DNA of 64,000 nt from Planctomycetota bacterium (GTDB lineage: Bacteria > Planctomycetota > Planctomycetia > Pirellulales > Lacipirellulaceae), in the NCBI GenBank assembly GCA_013152205.1, contig JAADGV010000111.1:62001-126000 (forward strand), in the 5' to 3' direction. The translations under genes were made by a program, and so were the position numbers. How positions within the stretch are numbered: position 1 is the stretch's first letter; the number at the start of each line of letters is the position of its first letter. Positions 46,183 to 55,540 of this stretch are shown piece by piece. The notes beneath the pieces were generated by a model. It saw only the letters and a program-made list of their open reading frames with translations. It was not told the DNA's origin and searched no databases.

Positions 46183-47382
46183 ATGAAGCCTCCAACGAGG
46201 ACCATTCGTAGGTCGCTGCTGGCCCTAGTTTCTGGCTTGGTTTTGGTGGGGCTTGTGGTTTCGAGCCCACGAGACTGCCAAGCACAAGCGTTGAGCCCGG
46301 CTGCGCCCCATCGGATTTGGGCTGTGGATAGTATGTCGGGCTGTGGCGAGGGAGAGGTCGGCTGGGAATCTCGCGGGTTCGTTGATTGGCAAGCTTACGC
46401 CCAAGGCGAATACATCGGCCATGCACGGATGGCGCACGTACCAGAGTATCGCATTCGAGTGGACGACCAGATTGCCTTTGTCTTTCGCCTCACTCGCGAA
46501 GAAACGTCGAAGCCTTATGAATTACAGGTCGGCGACAAGATTCGGGTGGAATCGCTAACCGGCGACAGTTCATCCGCAAACAACGACTCGGCTGAGAACG
46601 ACAAACTTGGCCGGGAGCTGATCATTCAGCCCGACGGAACGATCAGCCTTCCGTTGCTGGGGCAAGTGCGGGCAGCCCGCATGACGATTGACTCGCTTCG
46701 CCTGCATTTGGAAGAGCGTTACAAGAAATACTACCAAGTGCCAGCGATCACGGTGACGCCGATCGAGGTCAATACGCGACTGCAGGATTTGATCCAGTCG
46801 GTCGACGCCCGTTGGGGCAACGGTGGTTTGCAGTTGCAGGTGACGGTGACGCCGGCAGGAAAGCTGTATTTACCTGGCCTGGGTACGATCACGGCTCAGG
46901 GGCTGACGCTTGAGGAGCTGAAATTTGAAATCGACGCGCGCTATAACATCAACATTCCGGGAGTCGACGTGACGCCCGTCTTGGCTCAGCGTGCTCCTCG
47001 ATTTGCTTATGTGCTTGGCGAGGTAGCAAGGCCGGGGCAGTTTACGCTCAACGCACCAACCACTTTGATGGGGGCCATCGCCATGGCCGGGGGCTGGAAC
47101 GTCGGCGCCAATCTACGGCAAGTCGTGGTGTTTCGCCGCGGCGAAGATTGGCGACTGATGGCTACGATGCTAGATGTCCAAGGCGCACTCTACGGTCGCC
47201 GTCCCACGCCGGCTGACGAGATTTGGATTAACGATTCGGACATCATCGTCGTGCCGAAGGCGCCGGTCCGAGTTGCGAATGAGGTTATCGACCAGTATTT
47301 CACCCGGGGGCTGTATAGCATGTTCCCCCAATTTGGAAATGGTTTTTTCAACTTCCAAAATTTCAATTCGATTAGCCGCTAA
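46183..47382 (+). CDS. Polysaccharide export protein (Wza/OtnA type)
   Basis: A 399-residue exported protein. The ATG at 46183 precedes a signal peptide (RRSLLALVSGLVLVGLVV); the longer frame is unlikely. Residues about 110-190 are the Poly_export domain: ELQVGDKIRVESL, then LIIQPDGTISLPLLGQVRAA and IDSLRLHLEERY. A second such block (VTPAGKLYLPGLGTITAQGL) and an SLBB domain (AYVLGEVARPGQFTLNAPTT, then LMGAIAMAGG) follow. It should form or attach to the outer-membrane channel for capsule/EPS export. No glycosyltransferase, chain-length regulator or kinase is adjacent. The lipoprotein gene at 44688 is probably co-transcribed. Confidence 0.9.
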   Translation: MKPPTRTIRRSLLALVSGLVLVGLVVSSPRDCQAQALSPAAPHRIWAVDSMSGCGEGEVGWESRGFVDWQAYAQGEYIGHARMAHVPEYRIRVDDQIAFVFRLTREETSKPYELQVGDKIRVESLTGDSSSANNDSAENDKLGRELIIQPDGTISLPLLGQVRAARMTIDSLRLHLEERYKKYYQVPAITVTPIEVNTRLQDLIQSVDARWGNGGLQLQVTVTPAGKLYLPGLGTITAQGLTLEELKFEIDARYNINIPGVDVTPVLAQRAPRFAYVLGEVARPGQFTLNAPTTLMGAIAMAGGWNVGANLRQVVVFRRGEDWRLMATMLDVQGALYGRRPTPADEIWINDSDIIVVPKAPVRVANEVIDQYFTRGLYSMFPQFGNGFFNFQNFNSISR

Positions 47383-47536
47383 GGTTGTTAGCACGCTTTG
47401 AAATGCCGTTAGAGTCTTTCTCTGTAACATGCGCGCCTGTTTGGTGAGCGACCCACCGGGAGCAGACCATCCCAACCGAGCGGAAGCTCGCATAGGTTGC
47501 GGCCCTGCCGCGTAAGGGGATGGCTAGGCTGTCGTG

Positions 47537-49600
47537 TTAATGCACGCGCTGGCCTGGCACTGCCCCGTCGTCGGGCGACAACAGAAAAACCTCGCTGCCG
47601 CCGGGGCCGCTGGCGACGACCATGCCTTCGCTCAGACCGAATTTCATTTTTCTTGGTGCCAGATTCGCTACGCAGATAACCAGCCGACCGACCAGTTTTT
47701 CGGGTTCATAGGCGGCTTTGATACCGGCAAAGACCTGCATGGTTTTCCCACCACCCAAGCTCAGTTGCAGCTTTAGCAGTTTGCGAGCTTCGGCAATATG
47801 CTCGGCTGACACAATGCGGGCAACGCGAAGGTCGACTTTTATGAAATCATCGTAAGTACATTCTTCGGCGAGCGGCTCGGCGGTTAGGGCTTCGCCGCTG
47901 TCGTTCCAGCGGTCTTCGATTGCTACGTCGCCGGCCGCTGAAGCGGCCTCGCCTGCTTCTTTGCTTTCTTCGATCATCTTTTGTACGTCCTTTTCTTCTA
48001 CGCGTTTTAGCATGTGTTTGAATTTATTGACGGGTGTGCCTAGCAGCGGAGTTTTCGCCTGGTCCCAATGGGTGATCGGGTCGTTGAGGAGTTCGCCAGC
48101 CTGTTGGGCGAGTTTCAGCAACACCGGGGAGAGATAGATTGCTATTTGTCGAAACAGATTGAGCGCAACGGTGCAGACGTCTTGCAACCGTTGGGCTTGC
48201 TCGTCGTCTTTGCGAAGCTCCCACGGTTTGTTTTCTTCGACATACGGATTGGCTCGGTCGGCTAAGCCCATGATCAACCGCATTGCTTTGCTGTAGTTGC
48301 ATTCTTCGTAGGCTTGTGCGATTTCGTCGGCCATTGAAGCGGCCTCGTCGAATAGGCCACCGTCATCGGGGTACTCTGTCGAGAGGCCGACCTTGGCGAC
48401 AAACTTGGCCGAACGACTGGCGAGGTTTACCACCTTACCTACCAAATCGGTATTTACTTTGACGATGAACTCGTCGAGCGAGAGATCGATATCGTCGACT
48501 TTCGACGAGAGCTTTGCCGCGTAAAAGTAGCGTAGGTAGTTGGGGTCGAGGTGATTCAGATACGTTCGAGCATTGACGAAGGTGCCCTTGCTCTTCGACA
48601 TTTTTTCGCCATCGACGGTCAAGAATCCGTGGATATGTACCTTGGTCGGCAAACTGTAGCCGGCCGTCTTTAACATGCCGGGCCAGAACAGCGTATGGAA
48701 ATACGTGATGTCCTTGCCAATAAAATGATGCACTTCGCAATCGGCCGACTTCCACCAATCGTTGAAATCTTCGCCCTGGCGGTCGCACCATTGTTTGGTC
48801 GAAGCCATGTAGCCGATCGGCGCGTCGAACCAGACGTACCAGTAGTTTCCCGGGCTGTCGGGTATCTCAAAACCAAAGTACGGCGCGGGGCGCGAAATAT
48901 CCCAGTCGCGTAACGGGTCGCCCAGAAAATGCCCCTTTAGGTAGTTGGCAATCTCTGGCTGCAAATGTTTGCCGCACTGGGTCCAATCATTCAGAAATTC
49001 GTGCAGTTGCTCCAACTCGATGAAAAGATGTTTTGCTGAGCGTACTTCAGGCGTCGCGCCGCTTAGCGTACTTTTCGGATCGACCAGTTCGGCAGTGCTG
49101 TAGGTTGTGCCGCAGGACGAACAATTGTCGCCCGGCTGATCGGTGGCTGCACACTTGGGGCATGTGCCGCGCACAAACCGGTCGGCTAGGAACGTGCCTG
49201 CCTCGGGATCGAATAGTTGCTCGACGTCTTTTTCTTTGACCAAGCCGGCGTCGCGAATCGACTGCCAGATTTCCGCGCACAGCGCTCGGTTTTCGTCGCT
49301 ATGGGTGCTGCCGTAGTTATCGAACTCGATGTCGAAGTCGGCAAAGTCGCGTTCGTGGGCTGCCTGCATTTCGGCGATTAACTCTTCTTCGCTTCGATTT
49401 TCTTGCCGGGCACGAATCATAATCGCCGTGCCGTGGGTATCGTCGGCACACATGTACCGGCAATCGTTGCCTCGGAGTTTTTGGAATCGCACCCAAATGT
49501 CGGTTTGCAGGTACTCGACCAGATGGCCAATATGAATATGGCCGTTGGCATAGGGCAGGGCGGCGGTAACGAGAATACGGCGTTTGGTCATCGGTTTCAT
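47537..49600 (-). CDS. metG: Methionyl-tRNA synthetase
   Basis: A 687-residue MetRS charging tRNA-Met. The start at 49600 ([20 protein letters not shown]) is chosen because the Rossmann core begins here; an ATG nine bases further in is also possible, and there is no strong Shine-Dalgarno for either. The HIGH motif is in [14 protein letters not shown] and KMSKS is intact (KMSKSKGTF). The zinc knuckle has CPKC and CSSC pairs, so it is the four-Cys type. The C-terminal tRNA-binding (EMAP/Trbp111) domain is present: [20 protein letters not shown] and [17 protein letters not shown]. It is unlinked to translation genes. Confidence 0.96.
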   Translation of the reverse strand: MKPMTKRRILVTAALPYANGHIHIGHLVEYLQTDIWVRFQKLRGNDCRYMCADDTHGTAIMIRARQENRSEEELIAEMQAAHERDFADFDIEFDNYGSTHSDENRALCAEIWQSIRDAGLVKEKDVEQLFDPEAGTFLADRFVRGTCPKCAATDQPGDNCSSCGTTYSTAELVDPKSTLSGATPEVRSAKHLFIELEQLHEFLNDWTQCGKHLQPEIANYLKGHFLGDPLRDWDISRPAPYFGFEIPDSPGNYWYVWFDAPIGYMASTKQWCDRQGEDFNDWWKSADCEVHHFIGKDITYFHTLFWPGMLKTAGYSLPTKVHIHGFLTVDGEKMSKSKGTFVNARTYLNHLDPNYLRYFYAAKLSSKVDDIDLSLDEFIVKVNTDLVGKVVNLASRSAKFVAKVGLSTEYPDDGGLFDEAASMADEIAQAYEECNYSKAMRLIMGLADRANPYVEENKPWELRKDDEQAQRLQDVCTVALNLFRQIAIYLSPVLLKLAQQAGELLNDPITHWDQAKTPLLGTPVNKFKHMLKRVEEKDVQKMIEESKEAGEAASAAGDVAIEDRWNDSGEALTAEPLAEECTYDDFIKVDLRVARIVSAEHIAEARKLLKLQLSLGGGKTMQVFAGIKAAYEPEKLVGRLVICVANLAPRKMKFGLSEGMVVASGPGGSEVFLLSPDDGAVPGQRVH

Positions 49601-50115
49601 CGAGGAAAGGGTTGTTGTAGCAATGCTAGCGGTAGTGAGAGAGGCGTCATTGTAGCGGGCAAGGGTCTCCAGCGTGAAGTCGCAATTGGCACGCAACATG
49701 CGTTAACCGGGTAAAGTGGTTGGCAGGGCGGTTCCTAGGCTGCCGTGCTAGCACGAAAAAACGCTGGGGGGGTGAATATCCTGGATTATTCGACGCCCCA
49801 CTCGTCACTTGCTCTTGTAACATTTACGAAATTTTTAGACAGTTACGCCCCGCATTCGGCAACCCGTGCCGAGGCGAGGCAAAAAATCAAACTGCCTCGT
49901 TGTGATACGACTAGTTGAGGAAGGATCTTCACTGGTTGTTACTTCCCACAACGGGGCCGCCCGTCGCTTTAGGCAACAGGGAAGTTGTCGCGATCGAGAT
50001 AGCCGCTTGTGCGTTTTCAACGACGTCACCTCGCGAGCTTCTTTACCGCACACTCTCCATTTGCCTACCGCATTGACCCCGAAAAATTTCGACCTGGTAT
50101 CCATGGAGGGAACCG

Positions 50116-51663
50116 ATGGTCTTCCGACAGTCTGTATATTCTCGCGTCAGCTTTGTTGCTGCTTTTGCGTTGCTTGCGTGTTTCTCGCTGCCGAGCAGCG
50201 CGGAAACCGTGCTGCTCGATTTTAATTCACCGACGTGTGGTCCTTGTCAACAAATGCGCCCTACCATTGGGCGGTTGGCGGCGGCAGGGCACAAAGTGCA
50301 GCACATCGATATTACTCGCGATCCGCAAACGGCTTCGCGTTTCGGTGTCAGCCAAGTTCCTACGTTTATCGTGCTTGTCGATGGCCAAGTTGCTGCCCGC
50401 TCTATGGGGATCACCAGCTACGGGCAGCTTACCCAAATGCTGACCGGTCCCGGTTCGCAATCTCCGCAGCCGAGATCATTGGCTTCCGGGCAATCTCCGT
50501 CGACATTTGCCACGCCTGTGGCGATGCACAACGGGCCAACCGCGGCTGCCAACTCGCTGGCAACCGCTCAGCCTGGGCGTGTCGTTCCGATTCAGCCGCA
50601 ATCGCTTCCCTCCGCTGCCCCGCAATCTTTTGCCGGACAGACTCCTGGACAACCAATTCATCCCACAGGTTCATCCCCGGGCAATTCGCGATTGATCGAA
50701 GCGACGGTTAAAGTCGCTGTGAAAGATTCCGGCGGGGTCTCAGCCGGTACGGGGACCATTGTCGATGCACGGCAAGGCGAAGCACTGATTCTCACCTGTG
50801 GCCATTTATTTCGATCGTCAAATGGCCAAGGGCCGATTACAGTGACCATGTTTCAAGCCGGCCCCACGGGCGCCGAAGTTCGCTCAACCGCGGTCGGTCG
50901 ATTGGTCGATTTCGATTTGGATCGCGATTTGGCATTGGTCAGCTTTCGACCAGAAGTTGCCGTTCAGCCGATTCCAATCGCCCCGACAGGGGCCGCTCTA
51001 ACCCCTGGGGCGGCGGTGACGTCGGTTGGCTGCAACAATGGCCAAAACCCCACGCTACTCGCTACAAAGATTACCGCCGTCGATCGCTACCAAGGTCCAC
51101 CCAACGTGGAGATTGCCGGTGCGCCGGTTGAGGGTCGAAGTGGCGGTGGGCTGTTTAATGCTCAGGGGCAATTGATTGGTGTTTGTTTCGCTGCTGATCC
51201 TCAGAGCAACGAGGGGCTTTACGCTTCCTTGCCATCGGTGCAAGCCAAGCTCGATAGCCTGGGCTTGGCCATGGTGTATCAATCGCCCTCGACCAACACG
51301 AATAGCAACGCTGCTGCTCAACCTGCGCAGCAAACACTAGCCGCCGCGCCCGAAGCGAATTTCGCTGTCCGTGGACAAGGCCCCACGGCGCCACCTCAAC
51401 CATTCAGCGATATGCCATTCGCCGAGGCAGTTAATCCGACTGCCCCGCCGACAGCTTTAAGCCCCGTGGAAAGGGCGACTTTCGAAGAGATCCAACGCCG
51501 GATGGTTGATTCGGAAGTGATTTGTATCATTCGGCCGAAAAGCCCTGACGGTAAGAGCGAAGTCATCACACTGAGCAGCGCTTCGCCAGAACTCGTCAAA
51601 ACGCTGAGGGCCTCTGCTGTCGCCCAGCGACCCGCCCCCACTGCCACTCGGCTTCTGCGCTAG
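50116..51663 (+). CDS. Thioredoxin-domain fused to a trypsin-like serine protease, exported
   Basis: A 515-residue exported protein. The ATG at 50116 has GGAGGG just upstream and starts a signal peptide (VSFVAAFALLACFSLPSSA). Residues 30-110 are a thioredoxin fold with the active site CGPC (41-44). A Pro/Gln/Ser-rich linker of about 80 residues follows. Residues about 190-390 are a trypsin/HtrA-like protease with His230 (LTCGHLF), Asp271 (DRDLALVSF) and Ser342 (GRSGGG, normally GxSGGP). All three triad residues are present. The C-terminal 110 residues have no recognised domain. It probably acts in the periplasm or on the cell surface; a role combining disulfide handling and proteolysis is inference. 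Confidence 0.86.
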   Translation: MVFRQSVYSRVSFVAAFALLACFSLPSSAETVLLDFNSPTCGPCQQMRPTIGRLAAAGHKVQHIDITRDPQTASRFGVSQVPTFIVLVDGQVAARSMGITSYGQLTQMLTGPGSQSPQPRSLASGQSPSTFATPVAMHNGPTAAANSLATAQPGRVVPIQPQSLPSAAPQSFAGQTPGQPIHPTGSSPGNSRLIEATVKVAVKDSGGVSAGTGTIVDARQGEALILTCGHLFRSSNGQGPITVTMFQAGPTGAEVRSTAVGRLVDFDLDRDLALVSFRPEVAVQPIPIAPTGAALTPGAAVTSVGCNNGQNPTLLATKITAVDRYQGPPNVEIAGAPVEGRSGGGLFNAQGQLIGVCFAADPQSNEGLYASLPSVQAKLDSLGLAMVYQSPSTNTNSNAAAQPAQQTLAAAPEANFAVRGQGPTAPPQPFSDMPFAEAVNPTAPPTALSPVERATFEEIQRRMVDSEVICIIRPKSPDGKSEVITLSSASPELVKTLRASAVAQRPAPTATRLLR

Positions 51664-51906
51664 GCTGATCGAAGCAGCCTACGACCCGTATGATCTGTAC
51701 AACCGGGTGCATCCGGTCGAAGAACCGATGCGATCGCCTTAGGTCGATTACGGGAACTACTCTCTCTTCCGCAGTTGGATATTTCGGTGAAGTAGGGTTT
51801 CTAATGGGATGTGTCCGGCTACCACCAATTGCCGCAGCGCGTTTCAGACGGTTTGAATGTGTGCAAAAGCACTGGCCGCACAAATTTAGAGCATGACGGG
51901 GCAAAC

Positions 51907-52692
51907 GTGACACTCTTTATCATAATTATTTCGACTACCAATATCGCGTTGGGCTATGGGCTTGCGATGTACCTAGGGCATACCGGGCAGCCGAGGCGTG
52001 TGCGTGTGCCTGTCCGAAAACGTGCTAAAGCAAAGCCAATAGAAAACACTGACGAAACATCGGAGGCAGCAGAGCCAACGCCACAGGAGCCAGAAGGCGA
52101 ACCTGCCGAGCCATTCAGCATCGAAGCTGCAACCAAAGAAGAATCGCCGCCTGCCAAACCAGAGCAGGAGCAAACACCCGAGGAGCCCGTCGAGGCAAAA
52201 ATTTCGGCGGAAGAAGTTGCCGTAGCCCCAACGCCAGACGAAGCCCAACCGCAAGAAGCGGGCGCCGCGAAGGAAGAACTAGAAACACCGGAATCGCCGG
52301 CTACCGCCATCGAAGATGGGCAATCGTCGGCTGATGAGCCTGTCGATGCTGAAGTGGAAGAGACTGCTACAACCGACGAAGGTGCGGCAAGTGATTCAAC
52401 CGAAGCAAACAGCGAGGGAATTGACGACAGTCTGCTTGAAGGCATCGAGGCTTTCCAAAACCAACTGGGCGAATCGCAACCTGAGGAAGACGCTTCGACA
52501 ACTGCTGACGAAGCAATCATTGCCGAAGATTCAGCGGAGGATTCTTCGGCAGATGATGCCGAAGAGTTGCTTGCGGGCATCGAATCGTTCCGCGCTCAAT
52601 TGGCGGGTATCAAAGAGGCGGATGAGCCTTCGGCTGAAGATTCAACCTCGGATGCAGCAGACGATGCCGAGAAGGCCGAAGCAGCCACCTAA
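51907..52692 (+). CDS. Single-pass membrane protein with acidic disordered tail
   Basis: A 261-residue protein starting at GTG 51907 (VTLFIIIISTTNIALGYGLA), in line with a membrane anchor of about 25 residues; the upstream extension has no coding character. A short basic stretch (RRVRVPVRKRAKAKP) follows, then about 200 residues dominated by Glu, Ala, Pro and Asp, likely disordered. Two short repeats stand out: LLEGIEAFQNQL and, about 60 residues later, LLAGIESFRAQL; this duplicated amphipathic motif may be a binding site. No family recognised. It is 24 bp from, and convergent with, the kinase gene. Confidence 0.62.
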   Translation: MTLFIIIISTTNIALGYGLAMYLGHTGQPRRVRVPVRKRAKAKPIENTDETSEAAEPTPQEPEGEPAEPFSIEAATKEESPPAKPEQEQTPEEPVEAKISAEEVAVAPTPDEAQPQEAGAAKEELETPESPATAIEDGQSSADEPVDAEVEETATTDEGAASDSTEANSEGIDDSLLEGIEAFQNQLGESQPEEDASTTADEAIIAEDSAEDSSADDAEELLAGIESFRAQLAGIKEADEPSAEDSTSDAADDAEKAEAAT

Positions 52693-52716
52693 CAATTGAG
52701 ACACGAATGCGTACCG

Positions 52717-53721
52717 CTATTGATTTAGCAGCAGCACGGCAGCAATGAGGCCGGCTAGGGCTAGCATGGCGACTAAGATTCGCCCTCGGCTGGGGCCGGT
52801 TGGTGGGGAATGATCTTCTAGCGGGGGCATGTTCTTTGTGAATTGAGTCGCGTCTTCGCCAAACTCATCTTCGAGACGCTCTCGGATCAAACCTTGCACA
52901 GCGCGGGCATTGAAAGGTCGTTGCTCGGGATCTTTTTCGAGCAACTGCATGATAAGGTCGTCTAGCCATTCTGGGCAGTCGATGCCTCGGTCTCGCATAC
53001 GCTCTGGTTTTTTGTGTAGGTGTTGATCCCAAATCTGTGCGAAGTTGAGTCCGGTAAATGGTGGTTTGCCGGTTAGCATTTCGACCATGACGCACCCTAG
53101 CGAGTACAGGTCGGCTTTTCCCGAGATTTGCTTGTCTGCGCAAATTTGTTCGGGCGACATGTAGGCGTAGGTTCCGACCGTGATGCCGTCGCCGGTGACG
53201 TCGGCCTCGTGGGTGTCTCGCGCGATGCCGAAGTCGCCGAGGATAAGTTGTCCTTCGGCTCCGAAGAACAGATTACTCGCCTTGAGATCGCGATGGATGA
53301 TGCCGTGGTTGTGGGCATGTTGCAGAGCAGCGGCGATTTGGGCGGCGTAGGCGGCAGCCTGTTGCCAGTTGAACGGCCCGTGTTGCCGTAGCCGATCTCT
53401 GAGCGTGCCGTGTTCGAGCAACTGCATCGCGTAGAAGTATTGGCCATCCATGATCCCGCCACCGTAGTTGCGGACAATGTGTGGATGGTTGAGCCGCTCC
53501 ATAATTGTGATTTCACGTTGAAATCGATCGACGATATTTTCGTCGTGAGCGACGGTGGGGTGGAGCAGCTTGACGGCAACAGGCTCTTTGATGTCGGGGC
53601 TTTCAGCGCGGAAGACTGCGCCGACGGTGCCAACGCCCAAAGGCTCCAGCAGCTTGAAGGTGGCAGCCGTGGGTAGGAATTTGAGCTTACGGTGGGGCAT
53701 CGATTTCGATCGATCGCTCAT
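52717..53721 (-). CDS. Membrane-anchored Ser/Thr protein kinase (Hanks type)
   Basis: A 334-residue eukaryotic-like kinase. The ATP-site Gly-rich loop is LGVGTVGAVF, the catalytic Lys is Lys51 (VAVKLL), the loop HRDLKASN has Asp145, the DFG is Asp163 (GDFGIAR), and the activation segment ends in SPEQ rather than APE. All key residues are present, so it should be active. The C-terminus has one membrane helix (about 315-332, ILVAMLALAGLIAAVLLLNQ), which puts the kinase in the cytoplasm with almost no extracellular sensor. The ATG at 53721 is used. Planctomycetes encode many such kinases; the substrate is unknown. Confidence 0.93.
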   Translation of the reverse strand: MSDRSKSMPHRKLKFLPTAATFKLLEPLGVGTVGAVFRAESPDIKEPVAVKLLHPTVAHDENIVDRFQREITIMERLNHPHIVRNYGGGIMDGQYFYAMQLLEHGTLRDRLRQHGPFNWQQAAAYAAQIAAALQHAHNHGIIHRDLKASNLFFGAEGQLILGDFGIARDTHEADVTGDGITVGTYAYMSPEQICADKQISGKADLYSLGCVMVEMLTGKPPFTGLNFAQIWDQHLHKKPERMRDRGIDCPEWLDDLIMQLLEKDPEQRPFNARAVQGLIRERLEDEFGEDATQFTKNMPPLEDHSPPTGPSRGRILVAMLALAGLIAAVLLLNQ

Positions 53722-54242
53722 GGGCTGCTATTTCTGGGGTTTATGCCATTCTGAGGGCCGGGGCTAACCCCATTTTGAGGGGTATCGTACCTATTTGGCT
53801 AGTGTCGTTTTTGAAACAAAGAAACTGGGATTTGCCGGACGGTGGTGCCTGACCTGTTGGCAGGGGGTGCTTTGTTCGTGTGCAATGGGCGGTACCCCAC
53901 GGACAATAAAATTGGACGCGATAGGTGTTAAATACCAGCGAAAAAAACACTTACGTCAATCGTAGCAGCTAGAGCCGCCGTTTGGCACCGAGATTGCTAT
54001 TGCTACCGCCTAGCGAGGCGGACGCTATCTTCTTACGATAAGGGTTTGCGCCGCCCTCGCAAGGCGAGCAGTTGCCCTGGCGAACCCCCTCGACGGGGTC
54101 GTTCGAGCCTGTTGTGTCCCCCGCCTGCGTGTCGTTGAGGCAGCGGGCCGAAGGAATCGCCAGCAAGGATTGATACAGTTTTTGGGTCGGAGTTCCCATC
54201 CACCATCTCTCATTCGAAGAAAATTGAGGAGTTGTCAGAAAG
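53722..54242 (+). other. Long leader/intergenic region upstream of glnII, GC-rich and hairpin-dense
   Basis: 521 bp between the divergent kinase and GSII genes. The segment 53990-54190 contains consecutive hairpins: CCGCCTAGCGAGGCGG, CTCGCAAGGCGAG, CCCCTCGACGGGG, and the pair CCGCCT with AGGCAGCGG. This density suggests a structured RNA or leader, but I could not fit it to a known family. A short repeat (GCTAGTGTCGTTTTTGAAAC) lies at 53798. Reading frames here lack coding character. Confidence 0.45.
53798..53821 (+). repeat. 24-bp dispersed repeat (GCTAGTGTCG type), copy 1 of 2
   Basis: It starts GCTAGTGTCGTTTTTGAAAC and recurs at 60075-60098 with one mismatch. Confidence 0.7.
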
Positions 54243-55232
54243 ATGAGTTACAAGCTTGAGTACATCTGGTTAGACGGTTATCAACCCGAACCTAGCCTAC
54301 GCAGCAAAACAAAAGTAATCGAAAGCGAGCCTGCGAGCGTCGGAGATTGCCCCGAGTGGTCTTTCGATGGTAGTAGCACCGAGCAAGCCGAGGGAAGTTC
54401 CTCGGACTGCTTGCTGAAGCCCGTGAAATTGGTTGACGATCCGCAGCGGAGCAATGCCTCGCTCGTACTGTGCGAAGTGCTAAACGCCGATGGATCGCCT
54501 CACCTATCCAACGGTCGAGGCAAGTTTGAAGACGACCCGGACCTCTGGCTTGGCTTCGAGCAAGAATACACCATCATGCAAAACGGCAAGCCCTTGGGTT
54601 TTCCTGTGGATGGTTACCCTGGCCCTCAAGGTCCGTATTACTGCTCGGTCGGTAGCGACAACTGTGTTGGCCGCGACATTGTCGAAGATCACCTCGACGT
54701 TTGCCTCGAGGCAGGTCTGTCGTTGACGGGCATCAACGCCGAGGTAATGAAAGGCCAGTGGGAGTATCAGTTGTTTGGCAAAGGTGCCAAGAATGCTTGC
54801 GACGACCTTTGGTTATCTCGCTACCTGTTGCATCGCAACAGCGAACAATACGGCGTTGTCGCCGAACTGCATCCTAAGCCGATCAAGGGCGACTGGAATG
54901 GCAGCGGCATGCACACGAACTTTTCGACGACGGCCATCCGCGAAGAGGGTGGCGAGGACTACATCAAGAATCTTTGCGAGAAGTTCAAGCATCGTCACGA
55001 CGATCACATCGCAGCTTACGGCTCAGACAACGACCAGCGTTTGACTGGCTTGCACGAAACGCAAGCGATCGACCAGTTTAGCTATGGCGTAAGCGACCGG
55101 GGTGCCTCGATTCGCATCCCCATTGGCACGGTCCAGAATGGCTGGAAAGGCTATCTCGAAGATCGCCGCCCCGCCTCAAATGCCGACCCCTACAAGGTCG
55201 TTAGCGAGATTCTGGCGACCTTACGGTCGTAG
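54243..55232 (+). CDS. glnII: Glutamine synthetase, eukaryotic-type GSII
   Basis: A 329-residue GSII, the short eukaryote-like form that condenses glutamate, ammonia and ATP to glutamine. Visible features are a short beta-grasp domain with EWSFDGSSTEQAEG, the active-site stretch GFEQEYTIM, PGPQGPYYCSVG, the NGSGMHTNFST loop and the Arg-containing SDRGASIRIPIG. It lacks the C-terminal extension and adenylylation loop of GSI, so regulation must be transcriptional or allosteric. The GSI gene follows at 309 bp behind a terminator. The start ATG is well supported by MSYKLEYIWLDGY. Confidence 0.95.
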   Translation: MSYKLEYIWLDGYQPEPSLRSKTKVIESEPASVGDCPEWSFDGSSTEQAEGSSSDCLLKPVKLVDDPQRSNASLVLCEVLNADGSPHLSNGRGKFEDDPDLWLGFEQEYTIMQNGKPLGFPVDGYPGPQGPYYCSVGSDNCVGRDIVEDHLDVCLEAGLSLTGINAEVMKGQWEYQLFGKGAKNACDDLWLSRYLLHRNSEQYGVVAELHPKPIKGDWNGSGMHTNFSTTAIREEGGEDYIKNLCEKFKHRHDDHIAAYGSDNDQRLTGLHETQAIDQFSYGVSDRGASIRIPIGTVQNGWKGYLEDRRPASNADPYKVVSEILATLRS

Positions 55233-55279
55233 TGCTATGAGTTGAGCACCCAGGTGCTCGAAAACGAGTTGCTAAAATA

Positions 55280-55323
55280 AAAACCCCTCTTTGCCCCTGC
55301 TGGCGAAGAGGGGTTTTCTTTTG
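55280..55323 (+). terminator. Rho-independent terminator after glnII
   Basis: 12-bp arms AAAACCCCTCTT (55280-55291) and AAGAGGGGTTTT (55306-55317) with a 14-nt loop, followed by a T-rich tract. It would separate glnII from glnA transcription. Confidence 0.88.
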
Positions 55324-55379
55324 TACCCTCATGGAAGGCAAAGTGCCTGCTGCTAAGCAGGAGGATTGCGAAGTCATGC

Positions 55380-55439
55380 TAGCCGCAGGCGGAAGCCGCG
55401 GTCGAATCTGAAAAAACCGCGGCTTCCGCCCGCGGCTAC
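55380..55439 (+). repeat. 60-bp hairpin repeat (GCAGGCGGAAGC family), copy 3 of 3
   Basis: Same orientation as 30088-30148. It lies between the glnII terminator and glnA, about 100 bp upstream of the glnA start. Confidence 0.85.
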
Positions 55440-55540
55440 TACAGAATCAGCGACTTCGCAATCGTCCTGTACTGCTAAGCCGAGAGATTGCACTCTCTCG
55501 GTTCGACTTCCCACTAGATTGTAAAATTGAGGATTGTGAC

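Noticed and set aside
53990-54190. tmRNA, 6S RNA, RNase P RNA or SRP RNA upstream of glnII
   Set aside because: I looked for diagnostic sequence of each on both strands (tag frame, T-arm, RNase P core, SRP tetraloop) and found no convincing match, so only an unspecified structured region is reported.
53969-54199. Small minus-strand frame in the glnII leader
   Set aside because: It coincides with the hairpin-dense segment and lacks a ribosome-binding site; RNA structure explains the sequence better.
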